The translations under genes and the position numbers were made by a program. A stretch of DNA of 64,000 nucleotides from CAILUF01 sp964505265 (GTDB taxonomy: Bacteria; Pseudomonadota; Alphaproteobacteria; Rickettsiales; UBA1997), in assembly GCA_964505265.1 (NCBI GenBank), contig CAZDGN010000004.1, positions 1 through 64,000 of the forward strand. The letters run 5' to 3'. The notes under the pieces were generated by a model. That model worked only from the letters and a program-made list of their open reading frames with translations, ran no database searches and was not told the DNA's origin. Below, piece by piece: positions 6,120 through 15,279 of this stretch; the stretch's first letter is position 1, and the number at the start of each line of letters is the position of its first letter.

Positions 6120-8725
6120 GTTGCTGAAGTTTGATTTAAACCCCTCCAAACATATTCGCAAGTAAATGGCAATAACGAGGCGCAGGACTCACACATAATA
6201 TTTAGCACCGTAAATAAAACATTGTAGGCATCTTGCTTGTCTTGGTCAATTTCGCTTTTCCAAAAGCGTTGACGATTTCTACGAATATACCAATTATTTA
6301 ACACCTCAAAAAATTTATTGAACTCTTCGCAGGCAATAACGGTATCGAATTTATCCATCGATTTTTCAATATTATTTACACAATTTTTTAATTTTGCCAA
6401 AATATAATTATCCAAAATATTCGAAAATTCTTGATTATAATTTATTCTTTGTGCTTTGATTCCATCGGCATTGGCATAAAGGCAAAAGAAGTTATAAGCA
6501 TTGATTAGAGGCTTTATTGACAATCGAAGTGTGTCACGAATGGCTTTGCCGTCTTTATCAATCCGCAATTCTTGACCTCGCATAACGGGTTGCGAGATCA
6601 TGAAAAAGCGCATAGCATCGGAGCCAATCGTTGAAAATATTTCTAAAGGGTCGGCGTAATTTCTGAGGCGTTTTGATAATTTTTGCGAATTTTCATCAAG
6701 AATGGTGCCGTGGCAAATTACATTTTTAAATGGAATTCGGTTGAATAAAGCGGTTGATAAAACCATCATAGTATAAAACCAGCCTCGAGTTTGAGCCTGA
6801 TATTCAGTAATGAAATCTGCTGGAAAATTATTTTCAAACCATTGCTTATTTTCAAAAGGATAATGAACTTGAGCAAATGGCATTGACCCACTCTCGAACC
6901 AACAATCAAGAACATCGGAAACTCTTTCAAAAATTTCACCATTTTCTTCGAAAGTAATTTCATCGATGAAGGGGCGGTGCAAATTATCGATTTTTTTGCC
7001 TGAAACTTTTTCAATTTCAGCAATTGAGCCAAAGACGCGAATTTTTCCAGATTTGCTTTTCCACACGGGAACGGGGCAACCCCAAAAGCGATTGCGAGTG
7101 ATTGACCAATCTCTGGCACCTTCAAGCCATTTGCCGAATTGTCCGTCTTTAACATTTTCTGGAATCCAGTTAATTTGCTGGTTTAACTCCACCATTTTAT
7201 CTTTAAAGGCAGTGACTTTGACATACCAAGAGCTTACCGCCTTGTAAATTAGCGGAGTATCGGTGCGCCAGCAATGCGGATAATTGTGAAGAATTTGTTC
7301 GGGATTGCCGAAGAGAATTTTATTTTCCTTAAGGTATTTTATGATGTCGTCGTTGGTATCAAAGACTTGGCGACCTTGAAGATTTGGTAAATTCAGGATT
7401 TGATAATCTTTGGTGAAAATTTCAAATAGAGTTTTATTGATGACTAAGCTATTGAATTTGCCCGCTTCATCGACTGGGCAAATAGTTGGAATATGATTAG
7501 CCTTAGAAATAATTTGGTCATCTTCGCCGAACCCAGGAGCGATATGAACAATTCCAGTTCCCTCTTCGGTTGAAACAAAATCACCTGCCAAAATCGTGAA
7601 AATATTTGGATTTGGATTAATTTCTGATACATTGCCAGGTTTTGATGTTGAATATATTCCACCACTTTTTAAAAACTCAAAATATGGAAAAATCGGCTGA
7701 TAGCTTAACCCAACCAACTCACTACCCATAATGCTTCCAATCGCTTCATATTCACCTAAATCCTTGGCAAATTTTTCAATTAAATTTTTGGCTAAAATTA
7801 AAATTTCATCATTTTTTTTGATTAAAGCATATTCAATTTTTGCACCTACTGCTAAAGCTAGATTCGAAGGCAAAGTCCAAGGTGTAGTGGTCCATGCGAT
7901 TAATGCCACTTTGGAGAAATCTTGATTAAAGTCAGTTAAAAATTTTGGAATTTCATTAAGGTAAAATTTGGCTTTAACAGTTTTGCTAGCCTTTTGCCTG
8001 TAAGCATTATCCATTCTGGTTTCAAAATTTGAAAGTGGAGTTTGGCACGCCCAAGAATAAGGAACGACGCGAAAATCTTCGTAAAGTAAGCCTTTGTTGT
8101 AAAGCTCTTTAAAAGCCCACAAAACCGATTCCATATAGCTTAAATCCATAGTTTTGTAGCTATTTTTAAAATCAACAAAACGACCTTGGCGGGTCACATA
8201 ATGCTCCCATTCGCTTGCATATTTCATCACCGATTTTTCGCAGGCTTGATTGAATTTTTCAATACCAAATTCTTTGATGGCAATTTGTCCTGAAATATTT
8301 TTTTGATATTCTTTGCTAAGTTCTTTTTCGGTTTCCATTTCCACTGGCAAGCCGTGAGTATCCCAGCCGAACCTGCGTTCAACTTTTTTGCCTTTCATAG
8401 TTTGATAGCGGGCAAACAAATCCTTGATGAAGCCTGTAAGAAGGTGGCCATAATGCGGAAGGCCGTTGGCAAAGGGTGGTCCATCATAAAACACAAATTC
8501 GTTTTTTTCATCATGGTGATGCCTACAATTGCTATGCTCCTTTAAAGCACAGCTATCAATGACGGGCGAGGTATTGTCTTCGTCGAGTTCTTCGTTAAAA
8601 TTACGAATTGCGATGGATTTTTCGAAGATTTTTTGCTCTTGCCAAAATTTTAGTATTTCCTCTTCCATTTTAGCAAAATCAAGATTTTGATTAGCTTGTG
8701 GATAAAATTTATTTTTATTCATCAT
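6116..8725 (-). CDS. ileS: isoleucyl-tRNA synthetase, C-terminally short
   Basis: Class Ia synthetase charging tRNA-Ile. The signature HYGH is at residues 91-94 after FYDGPPFANGLP, the editing domain follows in the middle, and the KMSKS-type motif is KLSKR at 682-686 with the N-Y-A-D-P context of the IleS2 class. The anticodon-binding helix bundle ends at CEYVWRGLNQTSAT, residue 869. Family members of this class usually run to about 1050-1100 residues, so the C-terminal domain is missing. There is also an extra segment at residues 43-74, rich in Asp, Cys and His, just before the catalytic core. As the only ileS seen here it is presumably active. Confidence 0.9.
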   Translation of the reverse strand: MMNKNKFYPQANQNLDFAKMEEEILKFWQEQKIFEKSIAIRNFNEELDEDNTSPVIDSCALKEHSNCRHHHDEKNEFVFYDGPPFANGLPHYGHLLTGFIKDLFARYQTMKGKKVERRFGWDTHGLPVEMETEKELSKEYQKNISGQIAIKEFGIEKFNQACEKSVMKYASEWEHYVTRQGRFVDFKNSYKTMDLSYMESVLWAFKELYNKGLLYEDFRVVPYSWACQTPLSNFETRMDNAYRQKASKTVKAKFYLNEIPKFLTDFNQDFSKVALIAWTTTPWTLPSNLALAVGAKIEYALIKKNDEILILAKNLIEKFAKDLGEYEAIGSIMGSELVGLSYQPIFPYFEFLKSGGIYSTSKPGNVSEINPNPNIFTILAGDFVSTEEGTGIVHIAPGFGEDDQIISKANHIPTICPVDEAGKFNSLVINKTLFEIFTKDYQILNLPNLQGRQVFDTNDDIIKYLKENKILFGNPEQILHNYPHCWRTDTPLIYKAVSSWYVKVTAFKDKMVELNQQINWIPENVKDGQFGKWLEGARDWSITRNRFWGCPVPVWKSKSGKIRVFGSIAEIEKVSGKKIDNLHRPFIDEITFEENGEIFERVSDVLDCWFESGSMPFAQVHYPFENKQWFENNFPADFITEYQAQTRGWFYTMMVLSTALFNRIPFKNVICHGTILDENSQKLSKRLRNYADPLEIFSTIGSDAMRFFMISQPVMRGQELRIDKDGKAIRDTLRLSIKPLINAYNFFCLYANADGIKAQRINYNQEFSNILDNYILAKLKNCVNNIEKSMDKFDTVIACEEFNKFFEVLNNWYIRRNRQRFWKSEIDQDKQDAYNVLFTVLNIMCESCASLLPFTCEYVWRGLNQTSAT

Positions 8726-8744
8726 TGATTGAAAAATATTTAAA

Positions 8745-8779
8745 AAAAAGATTTTAATTTATGAAATTTTCATTATAAT
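8745..8779 (+). promoter_or_regulatory. possible promoter of hom-glyS-proS
   Basis: A perfect TATAAT at 8774-8779 lies in the divergent gap between ileS and hom, about 57 bp before the hom ATG. No good TTGACA match exists at the usual spacing, and in such AT-rich DNA the hexamer occurs by chance, so this is only a candidate. Confidence 0.3.
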
Positions 8780-8836
8780 CTCATTTTACCAACAAGTTAT
8801 AAAAATACATTTGTTTTTTTAAAAATTTTTTAAATT

Positions 8837-10126
8837 ATGAAAAAAGTCAATATCGCCATAGCTGGGCTTGGCACTGTCGGCACTGGAGTCTACAAAATTA
8901 TCCAAGATAATAAAGATTTGTTTGCTTTGCGATCAAATTTAATTGTCGAAATTGTTGCGGTGAGCTCAAGAAGTAAAAAAGATTATCTAGATCCAAAAAT
9001 TCGCTTTTATGAAAATCCTTTGCAACTTGCCCAAGATCCAAAGGTCGATATTGTAGTTGAGTTAATTGGTGGTTGCGACATTGCCAAGGATTTAATTCAT
9101 AGTGCTTTAAAAAATAATAAAAAAGTTGTCACCGCCAATAAGGCTTTACTTGCCCTACATAGCGCTGAAATTCAATCATGGGTCGATAAATATCAAGGTT
9201 ATATTGCTTATGAATCGGCTGTAGCTGGAGCTAATCCAGTAATTAAAGCGGTTCGCGAAAGTTTTGTAGCCAATGAAATTTCCGAAATTTATGGAATTTT
9301 AAATGGCACTTGTAATTTCATTTTAACTAAAATGAAAAACGAAAAGCAAGATTATAAAATTGCACTTGATGAAGCACAAAAACTTGGCTATGCTGAAGCC
9401 GACCCAACTTTCGATATTAAAGGCAATGACAGCGCCCACAAAATTGTTTTACTCTCTGCACTTGCTCAATCATCGCTTCCAGACTACGAAAATAGCTATG
9501 TTGAAGGCATTGACCAAATTTCTATTCAAGACATAAATTTGGCCGAAGAATTCGGTTATAAAATTAAATTACTTGGTATTTTTAAAAAATTAGGCGATAA
9601 GGTTCAGCAAACCGTTTATCCTGCCTTGATTAAAGCCAATGAAAAAATCGCCCAAGTTGATGGTTCATATAATGCGGTTTTAACTAAGGGCTCAAATTTT
9701 GAATATAATCTAATGATTGGTCGAGGAGCTGGTGGCTTACCAACTGGTTCGGCGGTGGTTGCCGATATTATTGATATTGCTTGTGAACGAAATCAAAATT
9801 TTTTATTTAATGCTGATTCGATTAATTTAAAAAAACCACAAATCATTAAAATCAATGAAAGAGTAGGGCAATATTTTATTACTTTTTCTTTTGACAAAAA
9901 TTCAATTTCTAAAAATAATATTTTGGATGAGGTTTTTGCCAACCGCTTAAAAATTGACAAAGTTATTTATCAAATTGACGAAAAATTCCCTGAGCAAAAT
10001 ATGGTAATTGTAGCAATCATCACAGGTTCACATCAAGAAAAGCACCTAATTGATGCACTAGAAATGATTAATAAAAATCATATTAAAAACATAAAATTTA
10101 TTCGCATTGAACAAACCAATTTTTAA
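8837..10126 (+). CDS. hom: homoserine dehydrogenase
   Basis: Catalyses NAD(P)H-dependent reduction of aspartate semialdehyde to homoserine, the branch point to threonine and methionine. The Rossmann motif GLGTVGTGVYK is at residues 10-20, followed by KKVVTANKALLA, the YESAVAGANPVIK segment and the family signature LNGTCNFILTKM. An EAQKLGYAEADP stretch follows, and a C-terminal ACT domain (from about residue 345) is expected to sense threonine. The length, 429 residues, is normal for monofunctional Hom. It is the first gene of a tight hom-glyS-proS run, with a two-base gap to glyS, and is divergent from ileS. Confidence 0.95.
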   Translation: MKKVNIAIAGLGTVGTGVYKIIQDNKDLFALRSNLIVEIVAVSSRSKKDYLDPKIRFYENPLQLAQDPKVDIVVELIGGCDIAKDLIHSALKNNKKVVTANKALLALHSAEIQSWVDKYQGYIAYESAVAGANPVIKAVRESFVANEISEIYGILNGTCNFILTKMKNEKQDYKIALDEAQKLGYAEADPTFDIKGNDSAHKIVLLSALAQSSLPDYENSYVEGIDQISIQDINLAEEFGYKIKLLGIFKKLGDKVQQTVYPALIKANEKIAQVDGSYNAVLTKGSNFEYNLMIGRGAGGLPTGSAVVADIIDIACERNQNFLFNADSINLKKPQIIKINERVGQYFITFSFDKNSISKNNILDEVFANRLKIDKVIYQIDEKFPEQNMVIVAIITGSHQEKHLIDALEMINKNHIKNIKFIRIEQTNF

Positions 10127-10128
10127 AT

Positions 10129-12273
10129 ATGTCTGATTTTATTTTAGAATTATATAGCGAAGAAATTCCAGCAAAGATGCAAAAAAATGCTCTTGAGAAT
10201 TTTGATAAAATTGTTAATGAGGTTTTAAAAAAAAGTAATTTAAATTTTCAGCAAGATGATCTGAAAACCTTTATTTCAGCGAATCGCTTGGTCATTTCTT
10301 TAAAAAATATTCAAGATTTTCAATTGCAACAATCGCAAAGAAAAATTGGTCCAAAAATTGATAGCGATCCAAAATCAATTGAAGGTTTTGCCAAGTCGAT
10401 GGGCTTATCTGGTGCTTCGGATTTAAAAATCCATGATGGATTTTATGTTTTTGAAAAGCCTCAATCTAAAACTCCAACTGAAGAAATAATTAAATTGGCA
10501 TTGCCAACTATTTTGTTAAAAATGCAAAATATATGGGCCAAAACTATGGTTTATAATGTAGCAAATGATTTAAAATTTAAATGGATTCGCCCGATTCGTT
10601 CAATTTTGGCACTTTACAATGATAAAATTATTGATTTTTCTTTTGCTCATCTAAAATCATCCAACAAAACTTTTGGCAAAAATTTGCAAATTATTGAAAT
10701 AAAAAATGCTTCAACTTATCAAGAAGTTATGCAAGAAAATCATATTATCATCGACCAATTTTGTCGTAAAGAAATTATCTCAAATCAAATTGCCAAAATT
10801 TTAAAAGAAAAGCAAATTACTATTAATGTTAACTTCTTTCAATCGAATTTTTTTGAAGAATTAGTCGGTTTGGCTGATAACCCAACGGTTTTGGTTGGAA
10901 AAATTGACAATATTTTTTTAGAACTTCCGCATCAAGCCTTAAATATAACTTTGCAACATAATCAAAAATATATTTGCACCAATGATTATGATGGAAATTT
11001 TTCGCCTTATTTTTTATTCATTTGTAATTGTGAAGTGGGCGAACACAATCAAGGAAAAATTATTCGCGACAACGAAAAAATTATGCGAGCAAGGCTTAAT
11101 GATTTAAAATTTTTCATTGAAGAGGATTTAAAAAAGCCTTTAATTAATTTTAAAGAAAACCTGGTAAATGTAATTCAGCACCAAAAAATTGGCAACATTG
11201 CTGAAAAAATTTCTCGATTCAAAGAACTGGCAAAATTTTTATCGGTCTTTACACCGCATTGCGACATAAATTTGATTGATAGAGCGGTAGATTTATCAAA
11301 GGCTGATCTATGCACAAAAGCAGTTGCTGAATTGCCAGAATTACAAGGTTATTTCGGAAGTTTTTATGCAAAAAAACAACTTGAAAATCATAAAATTGCC
11401 GAAGCAATTTATGAACATTATTTGCCAATTGGTGCAAATTCAGAAGTAGCAAAACAAGCGCTTGGCATAACTTTATCAATTGCTGATAAAATTGATAATA
11501 TTGTGGGTTTCTTTTTGGTAAATGAAAAGCCATCAAGTTCGCGTGACCCTTATGCATTAAGGCGCTGTGCTCTTGGTATTATTAGAACTTCACATCAACA
11601 TAATATTGCCTTTCCGATTCGAATTTTAGTTGAGCGTTCTTTAAAAACTTTTTCACCAAAAATGTTAAAAAATTATTTATCTCCTAATAAAAAAGATTTC
11701 TTTATTTTAAAGAAAAATTTAATTGAAGAGATTGTTAAATTCATCATCGAACGTCTAAAAATTTATCTAAAAGAGCAAGAAAATATTCGTTCAGATATTT
11801 TGCAAATGGTTCTAAATGATTATATCGATAACCTAGATAAACACAAGATGGTTGATGTTTTATATCTAATCAAAAAAATCAAATTCCTTAATGAATTTAT
11901 TAACAACGAAAATAATAAAAATTTAATTAACCTTTATAAAAGATCGGCAAATATATTGGCTATCGAAGAAAATAAGGACAAGAAAATTTATCAAGGTCGA
12001 CCTTCGATTTTAGGTTTCAAGAGTAAATATGAAAGATTGCTTTACCGCAGAATAAAGCAGGTTTCAAGACCATTTTATAAGTTAGTTTCTAAAGCAGAAT
12101 TTGAAAAAGCTTTGGCCTTACTTGCAATTATTGAAACACCATTAACGCATTTTTTTGATCATATCGTGGTTAATGATATTGATAATAACACTAGGGAAAA
12201 TCGCTTGATTTTGCTAGCCCAAATACGTGAAATATTTAATGATATTGGCAATTTATCTAAAATCGAATTATAG
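10129..12273 (+). CDS. glyS: glycyl-tRNA synthetase beta subunit
   Basis: Beta subunit of the bacterial alpha2-beta2 glycyl-tRNA synthetase, which contributes tRNA recognition. The N-terminus FILELYSEEIPAKMQ is diagnostic. The KIGPKIDSDPKSIEGFAKSM segment, an HD-like central part and SSSRDPYALRR are typical, and the length (714 residues) is in the normal range. The partner glyQ is not in this window; in many genomes glyQ immediately precedes glyS, but here hom takes that place. It is transcribed with hom and proS (gaps of two and five bases). Confidence 0.95.
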   Translation: MSDFILELYSEEIPAKMQKNALENFDKIVNEVLKKSNLNFQQDDLKTFISANRLVISLKNIQDFQLQQSQRKIGPKIDSDPKSIEGFAKSMGLSGASDLKIHDGFYVFEKPQSKTPTEEIIKLALPTILLKMQNIWAKTMVYNVANDLKFKWIRPIRSILALYNDKIIDFSFAHLKSSNKTFGKNLQIIEIKNASTYQEVMQENHIIIDQFCRKEIISNQIAKILKEKQITINVNFFQSNFFEELVGLADNPTVLVGKIDNIFLELPHQALNITLQHNQKYICTNDYDGNFSPYFLFICNCEVGEHNQGKIIRDNEKIMRARLNDLKFFIEEDLKKPLINFKENLVNVIQHQKIGNIAEKISRFKELAKFLSVFTPHCDINLIDRAVDLSKADLCTKAVAELPELQGYFGSFYAKKQLENHKIAEAIYEHYLPIGANSEVAKQALGITLSIADKIDNIVGFFLVNEKPSSSRDPYALRRCALGIIRTSHQHNIAFPIRILVERSLKTFSPKMLKNYLSPNKKDFFILKKNLIEEIVKFIIERLKIYLKEQENIRSDILQMVLNDYIDNLDKHKMVDVLYLIKKIKFLNEFINNENNKNLINLYKRSANILAIEENKDKKIYQGRPSILGFKSKYERLLYRRIKQVSRPFYKLVSKAEFEKALALLAIIETPLTHFFDHIVVNDIDNNTRENRLILLAQIREIFNDIGNLSKIEL

Positions 12274-12278
12274 AATAT

Positions 12279-13631
12279 ATGTATTTATCGAATTATTTTA
12301 TTCCATCTTTAAAGGAAAATCCAATTGATGCCACTGTGGTTTCTCACCAGCTTATGGTTCGAGCTGGTATGATTCGCCAGACTGCGAGCGGAATTTACTC
12401 TTGGCTTCCGCTTGGGCTTCGAGTTTTGCGAAAAGTAGAAAAAATTATCAAAGAAGAAATGGACAAAGCAGGAGCCCTTGAGGTTTTGATGCCCACAATC
12501 CAGCCAGCAGAATTATGGGTTGAGTCGGGTCGCTATGATGCTTATGGTAAGGAAATGCTTCGCATTAAAGATCGCCATGATCGCGATATTTTATATGGAC
12601 CTACCCATGAGGAGGTTATCACTGATTTGTTTCGCAAAAATATTAATTCTTACAAGGATTTGCCAAAAAATTTCTATCAAATTAATTGGAAATTTCGTGA
12701 TGAAATCCGCCCAAGATTTGGTTTAATGCGTGGTCGTGAATTTTTGATGAAAGACTCGTATTCATTTGACATCAATGAAGAAAATGCCAAAAAAACTTAC
12801 GACTTAATGTATCAAACTTATTTTAAAATTTTCATAAAAATGGGTTTGCAACCAATTGCTCTTCGAGCCGATACTGGAGCCATTGGCGGGGATTTGTCTC
12901 ATGAGTTTCATATTCTCGCTGATGTTGGCGAGAGTGCAATTTATTACGACAAAAAACTTGATGAAATTTATCAACAAGAATTATTTCATTATCAGCAAAA
13001 TTCGGGCGACAAAGACGATATTATCGCTCTTTTAAAAGGTGGGCAGGAAATTGAAAATATCAATATTGACATCAAAAAATTGCAATCAATTTATGCGATG
13101 GCCGATGATTTACATTCGCCAGAAAATTGTCCAGTTGCCAAAGAAAATATTATTGCCAAACGAGGCATTGAGGTGGGTCAGGTTTTCAATTTTGGATTGA
13201 AATATTCTAAGGCAATGGAAGCTTCGGTGATGAGTGCCTCGGGCGAAAAAATCTATCCAAATATGGGTTCTTATGGCATTGGGGTTTCAAGAGTGGTGGC
13301 AGGTGCGATTGAAGCCAATCATGATGAAAGAGGCATTATTTGGCCCGCACAAATTGCCCCTTTTGATGTGATGGTTATTAACATCAAAACTGGCGATGAG
13401 CAATGCGATTTAGCATGTGCAAAAATTTACGAAAATTTGCAAAAACACCATATCGAAGTTTTATATGACGATACCAAAAATTCGATGGGACAAAAATTGG
13501 CAGTTGCCGATTTGATTGGCGTGCCATATCAAATTATCGTCGGACCAAAAACTTTGGCAAACAATCAAGTTGAAATTAAAAATCGCCGAACTGGAGAAAA
13601 ATTTTTAGTAGATATAAGCAAGGTTTTGTAA
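12279..13631 (+). CDS. proS: prolyl-tRNA synthetase, short alphaproteobacterial type
   Basis: Class II synthetase charging tRNA-Pro. Motif 1 lies in the GIYSWLPLGLRVLRKV region, motif 2 in FRDEIRPRFGLMRGREFLMKD, and motif 3 in GSYGIGVSR. The 450-residue length and the direct step from motif 2 to the C-terminal half show that the roughly 180-residue editing insertion of most bacterial ProRS is absent, as is usual in Alphaproteobacteria. The C-terminal anticodon-binding domain is complete. Last gene of the hom-glyS-proS run. Confidence 0.95.
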   Translation: MYLSNYFIPSLKENPIDATVVSHQLMVRAGMIRQTASGIYSWLPLGLRVLRKVEKIIKEEMDKAGALEVLMPTIQPAELWVESGRYDAYGKEMLRIKDRHDRDILYGPTHEEVITDLFRKNINSYKDLPKNFYQINWKFRDEIRPRFGLMRGREFLMKDSYSFDINEENAKKTYDLMYQTYFKIFIKMGLQPIALRADTGAIGGDLSHEFHILADVGESAIYYDKKLDEIYQQELFHYQQNSGDKDDIIALLKGGQEIENINIDIKKLQSIYAMADDLHSPENCPVAKENIIAKRGIEVGQVFNFGLKYSKAMEASVMSASGEKIYPNMGSYGIGVSRVVAGAIEANHDERGIIWPAQIAPFDVMVINIKTGDEQCDLACAKIYENLQKHHIEVLYDDTKNSMGQKLAVADLIGVPYQIIVGPKTLANNQVEIKNRRTGEKFLVDISKVL

Positions 13632-13893
13632 AAAATTAAATCAACTAAAATAAAAAACCAAAACAATAAATTTTTATTTTTTGGCTAAAAATCTCTAGAA
13701 AGCCTCGATTCTTCAAGATTAGATTTTCATATTTTAAATTTAATTAATAAATATTTATATTAATTTTTAAATCCTATTATTCCGAAAATAAAACAATAAA
13801 ATAAAAACAAAATAAATTATAAAAAAATAATTTACAAACTATTTAACATAATAAAAATCATAAAAAATAAAATTCCCATTAAAATATTTTTAT
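13632..13893. other. AT-rich intergenic region
   Basis: Nearly pure A/T sequence after proS. Only a short patch near 13682-13710 (GGCTAAAAAT, then AAGCCTCGA) stands out; it resembles the inner part of the hairpin element at 453-624 and may be a remnant. No coding frame or clear terminator was found. Confidence 0.4.
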
Positions 13894-14390
13894 ATGATTG
13901 CAAATAATACAGAAACAAGTCTAAGTCCAAATCCAAATATATCCGAATCTGATAACCAGAATCCCACAACCTCTTCAAGAACCTCAATTGCAGGTAAGAT
14001 CTAATTTTGATATTTCTAAAGCAGTTCTTGCTGGACTTTTAACTGCGGTTGCAGTTGGTGGGCTTGGAATTCTTGCAGGTGAAGCAAAATGTAGCACTCA
14101 AAATGTTCCAAAAAACGACACAGAAAGCAGTAGATCTCGTCATAATAAATGTGTTGATTCAAATTCTGATTCAATTATTATTGGAATGTTTGCAGGATTG
14201 ATAGCTGGTTTTATTTTTGAATTAATTAGAAGAAAATTAAGAAGACCGCCTTCGGAGCAACCAGTTGAAGAACAAGAAATTTCCCCGACAACACTAGGGC
14301 AACAAAGAAGATTGCCAAATACTTACTACTACTCAAATATCTTCAGGACAGCATCAAGGAGTTGAAAGACAGTCTAGTCAAGAACTATAA
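13894..14390 (+). pseudogene. small membrane protein gene broken by two frameshifts
   Basis: Three successive frames look like parts of one protein. An ATG at 13894 opens a 36-codon Ser/Asn/Pro-rich segment ending at 14004. A second frame (from about 13988 to 14365) gives VLAGLLTAVAVGGLGILAG and SIIIGMFAGLIAGFIFELI, two membrane segments joined by a Cys-containing loop. A third frame yields a Gln/Ser-rich tail ending at TAA 14388-14390. Composition continues smoothly across both junctions, suggesting a decayed or frameshifted gene; two separate small genes remain possible. The family is not recognised. Confidence 0.4.
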
Positions 14391-14401
14391 ATAATCAAGG
14401 T

Positions 14402-15250
14402 TTAAATATTGTCAAATAAACTCCTAAATCCTTTAGTGTTTAACCAAAAATTATTTTTGTTATTTTTTAAATAATTAATAATTTCATTTCTTTGGGTAGA
14501 AATTTTTTTCCCAGAAGAATTATCATCAAGTAATCTGTTGGAATATTTTCCATCAAGAAAGGATATTATGTAAAAATCTTTATTGCTTTCTTTTATGCTC
14601 AATAATTCAATTAATTCTGACATTTGTTTATCTTGTCCACCACCAGAAGTGTTGATATGTTTGGCTTCGCAAATAAATAGTTTTTCATTTGATTTAATAA
14701 TTAAATCCAGATTTTTATTTTGAGTTTTGGTTTGAATTTTAAGATTAAATTCTTCACGAACCATTTCCAAATTTATTTTACTTGAAAATTCTAAAAATCC
14801 AAATTTCGATTTATTTAATTCATTTAAATTATTATATTTTTCATATCCATAATCATTAAGAATAAATGACAATTTCTTTTCTCCGGCTTTACCTTTTTTT
14901 CTTGATGAATTGTTGTCTATTAGAGCTTGTATCCAGTCTTTGGGGGTAAATTCATTCAAAACTCTATTTTGAAAAAACTTTTCGACAACAATTTTTAATG
15001 TATCAATATCCTCCTTAACACTTTCAATGGAATTGTCGCATGCATTAATAAAACAAGAAAATTCCGTAGAATTGGAATATTTATTAATATTATCAGAAAG
15101 TTTTAAATAATATTTTTGAATTAAATCACTATTTTCACTATTTTCACTAAGTGTTTTAATTGTTATTAAAATATTTTTGATTAAATTTGCATTTTCTATG
15201 TATTTATCCAGTTCAGAATTTATTCCAATAAAAGTATAAAATTCATCCAA
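14402..15250 (-). CDS. putative type II restriction endonuclease (PD-(D/E)xK)
   Basis: A PD-(D/E)xK-like active site is visible: Asp at 182 in NLDLIIKSNE, then ICEAKH with E195 and K197. A glycine-rich TSGGGQDKQ follows at 201-209, which in such enzymes pairs with an exchangeable nuclease core. Glu124 in a KAGEKKL helix could supply another metal ligand. The N-terminal 100 residues are helical and unassigned. It lies 29 bp downstream of, and in the same direction as, the DNA adenine methyltransferase, giving a standard methyltransferase-first R-M order. Recognition sequence cannot be inferred. Confidence 0.65.
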   Translation of the reverse strand: MDEFYTFIGINSELDKYIENANLIKNILITIKTLSENSENSDLIQKYYLKLSDNINKYSNSTEFSCFINACDNSIESVKEDIDTLKIVVEKFFQNRVLNEFTPKDWIQALIDNNSSRKKGKAGEKKLSFILNDYGYEKYNNLNELNKSKFGFLEFSSKINLEMVREEFNLKIQTKTQNKNLDLIIKSNEKLFICEAKHINTSGGGQDKQMSELIELLSIKESNKDFYIISFLDGKYSNRLLDDNSSGKKISTQRNEIINYLKNNKNNFWLNTKGFRSLFDNI

Positions 15251-15279
15251 ATAGGGGTTCAGGATTATTTTTTGAAATA

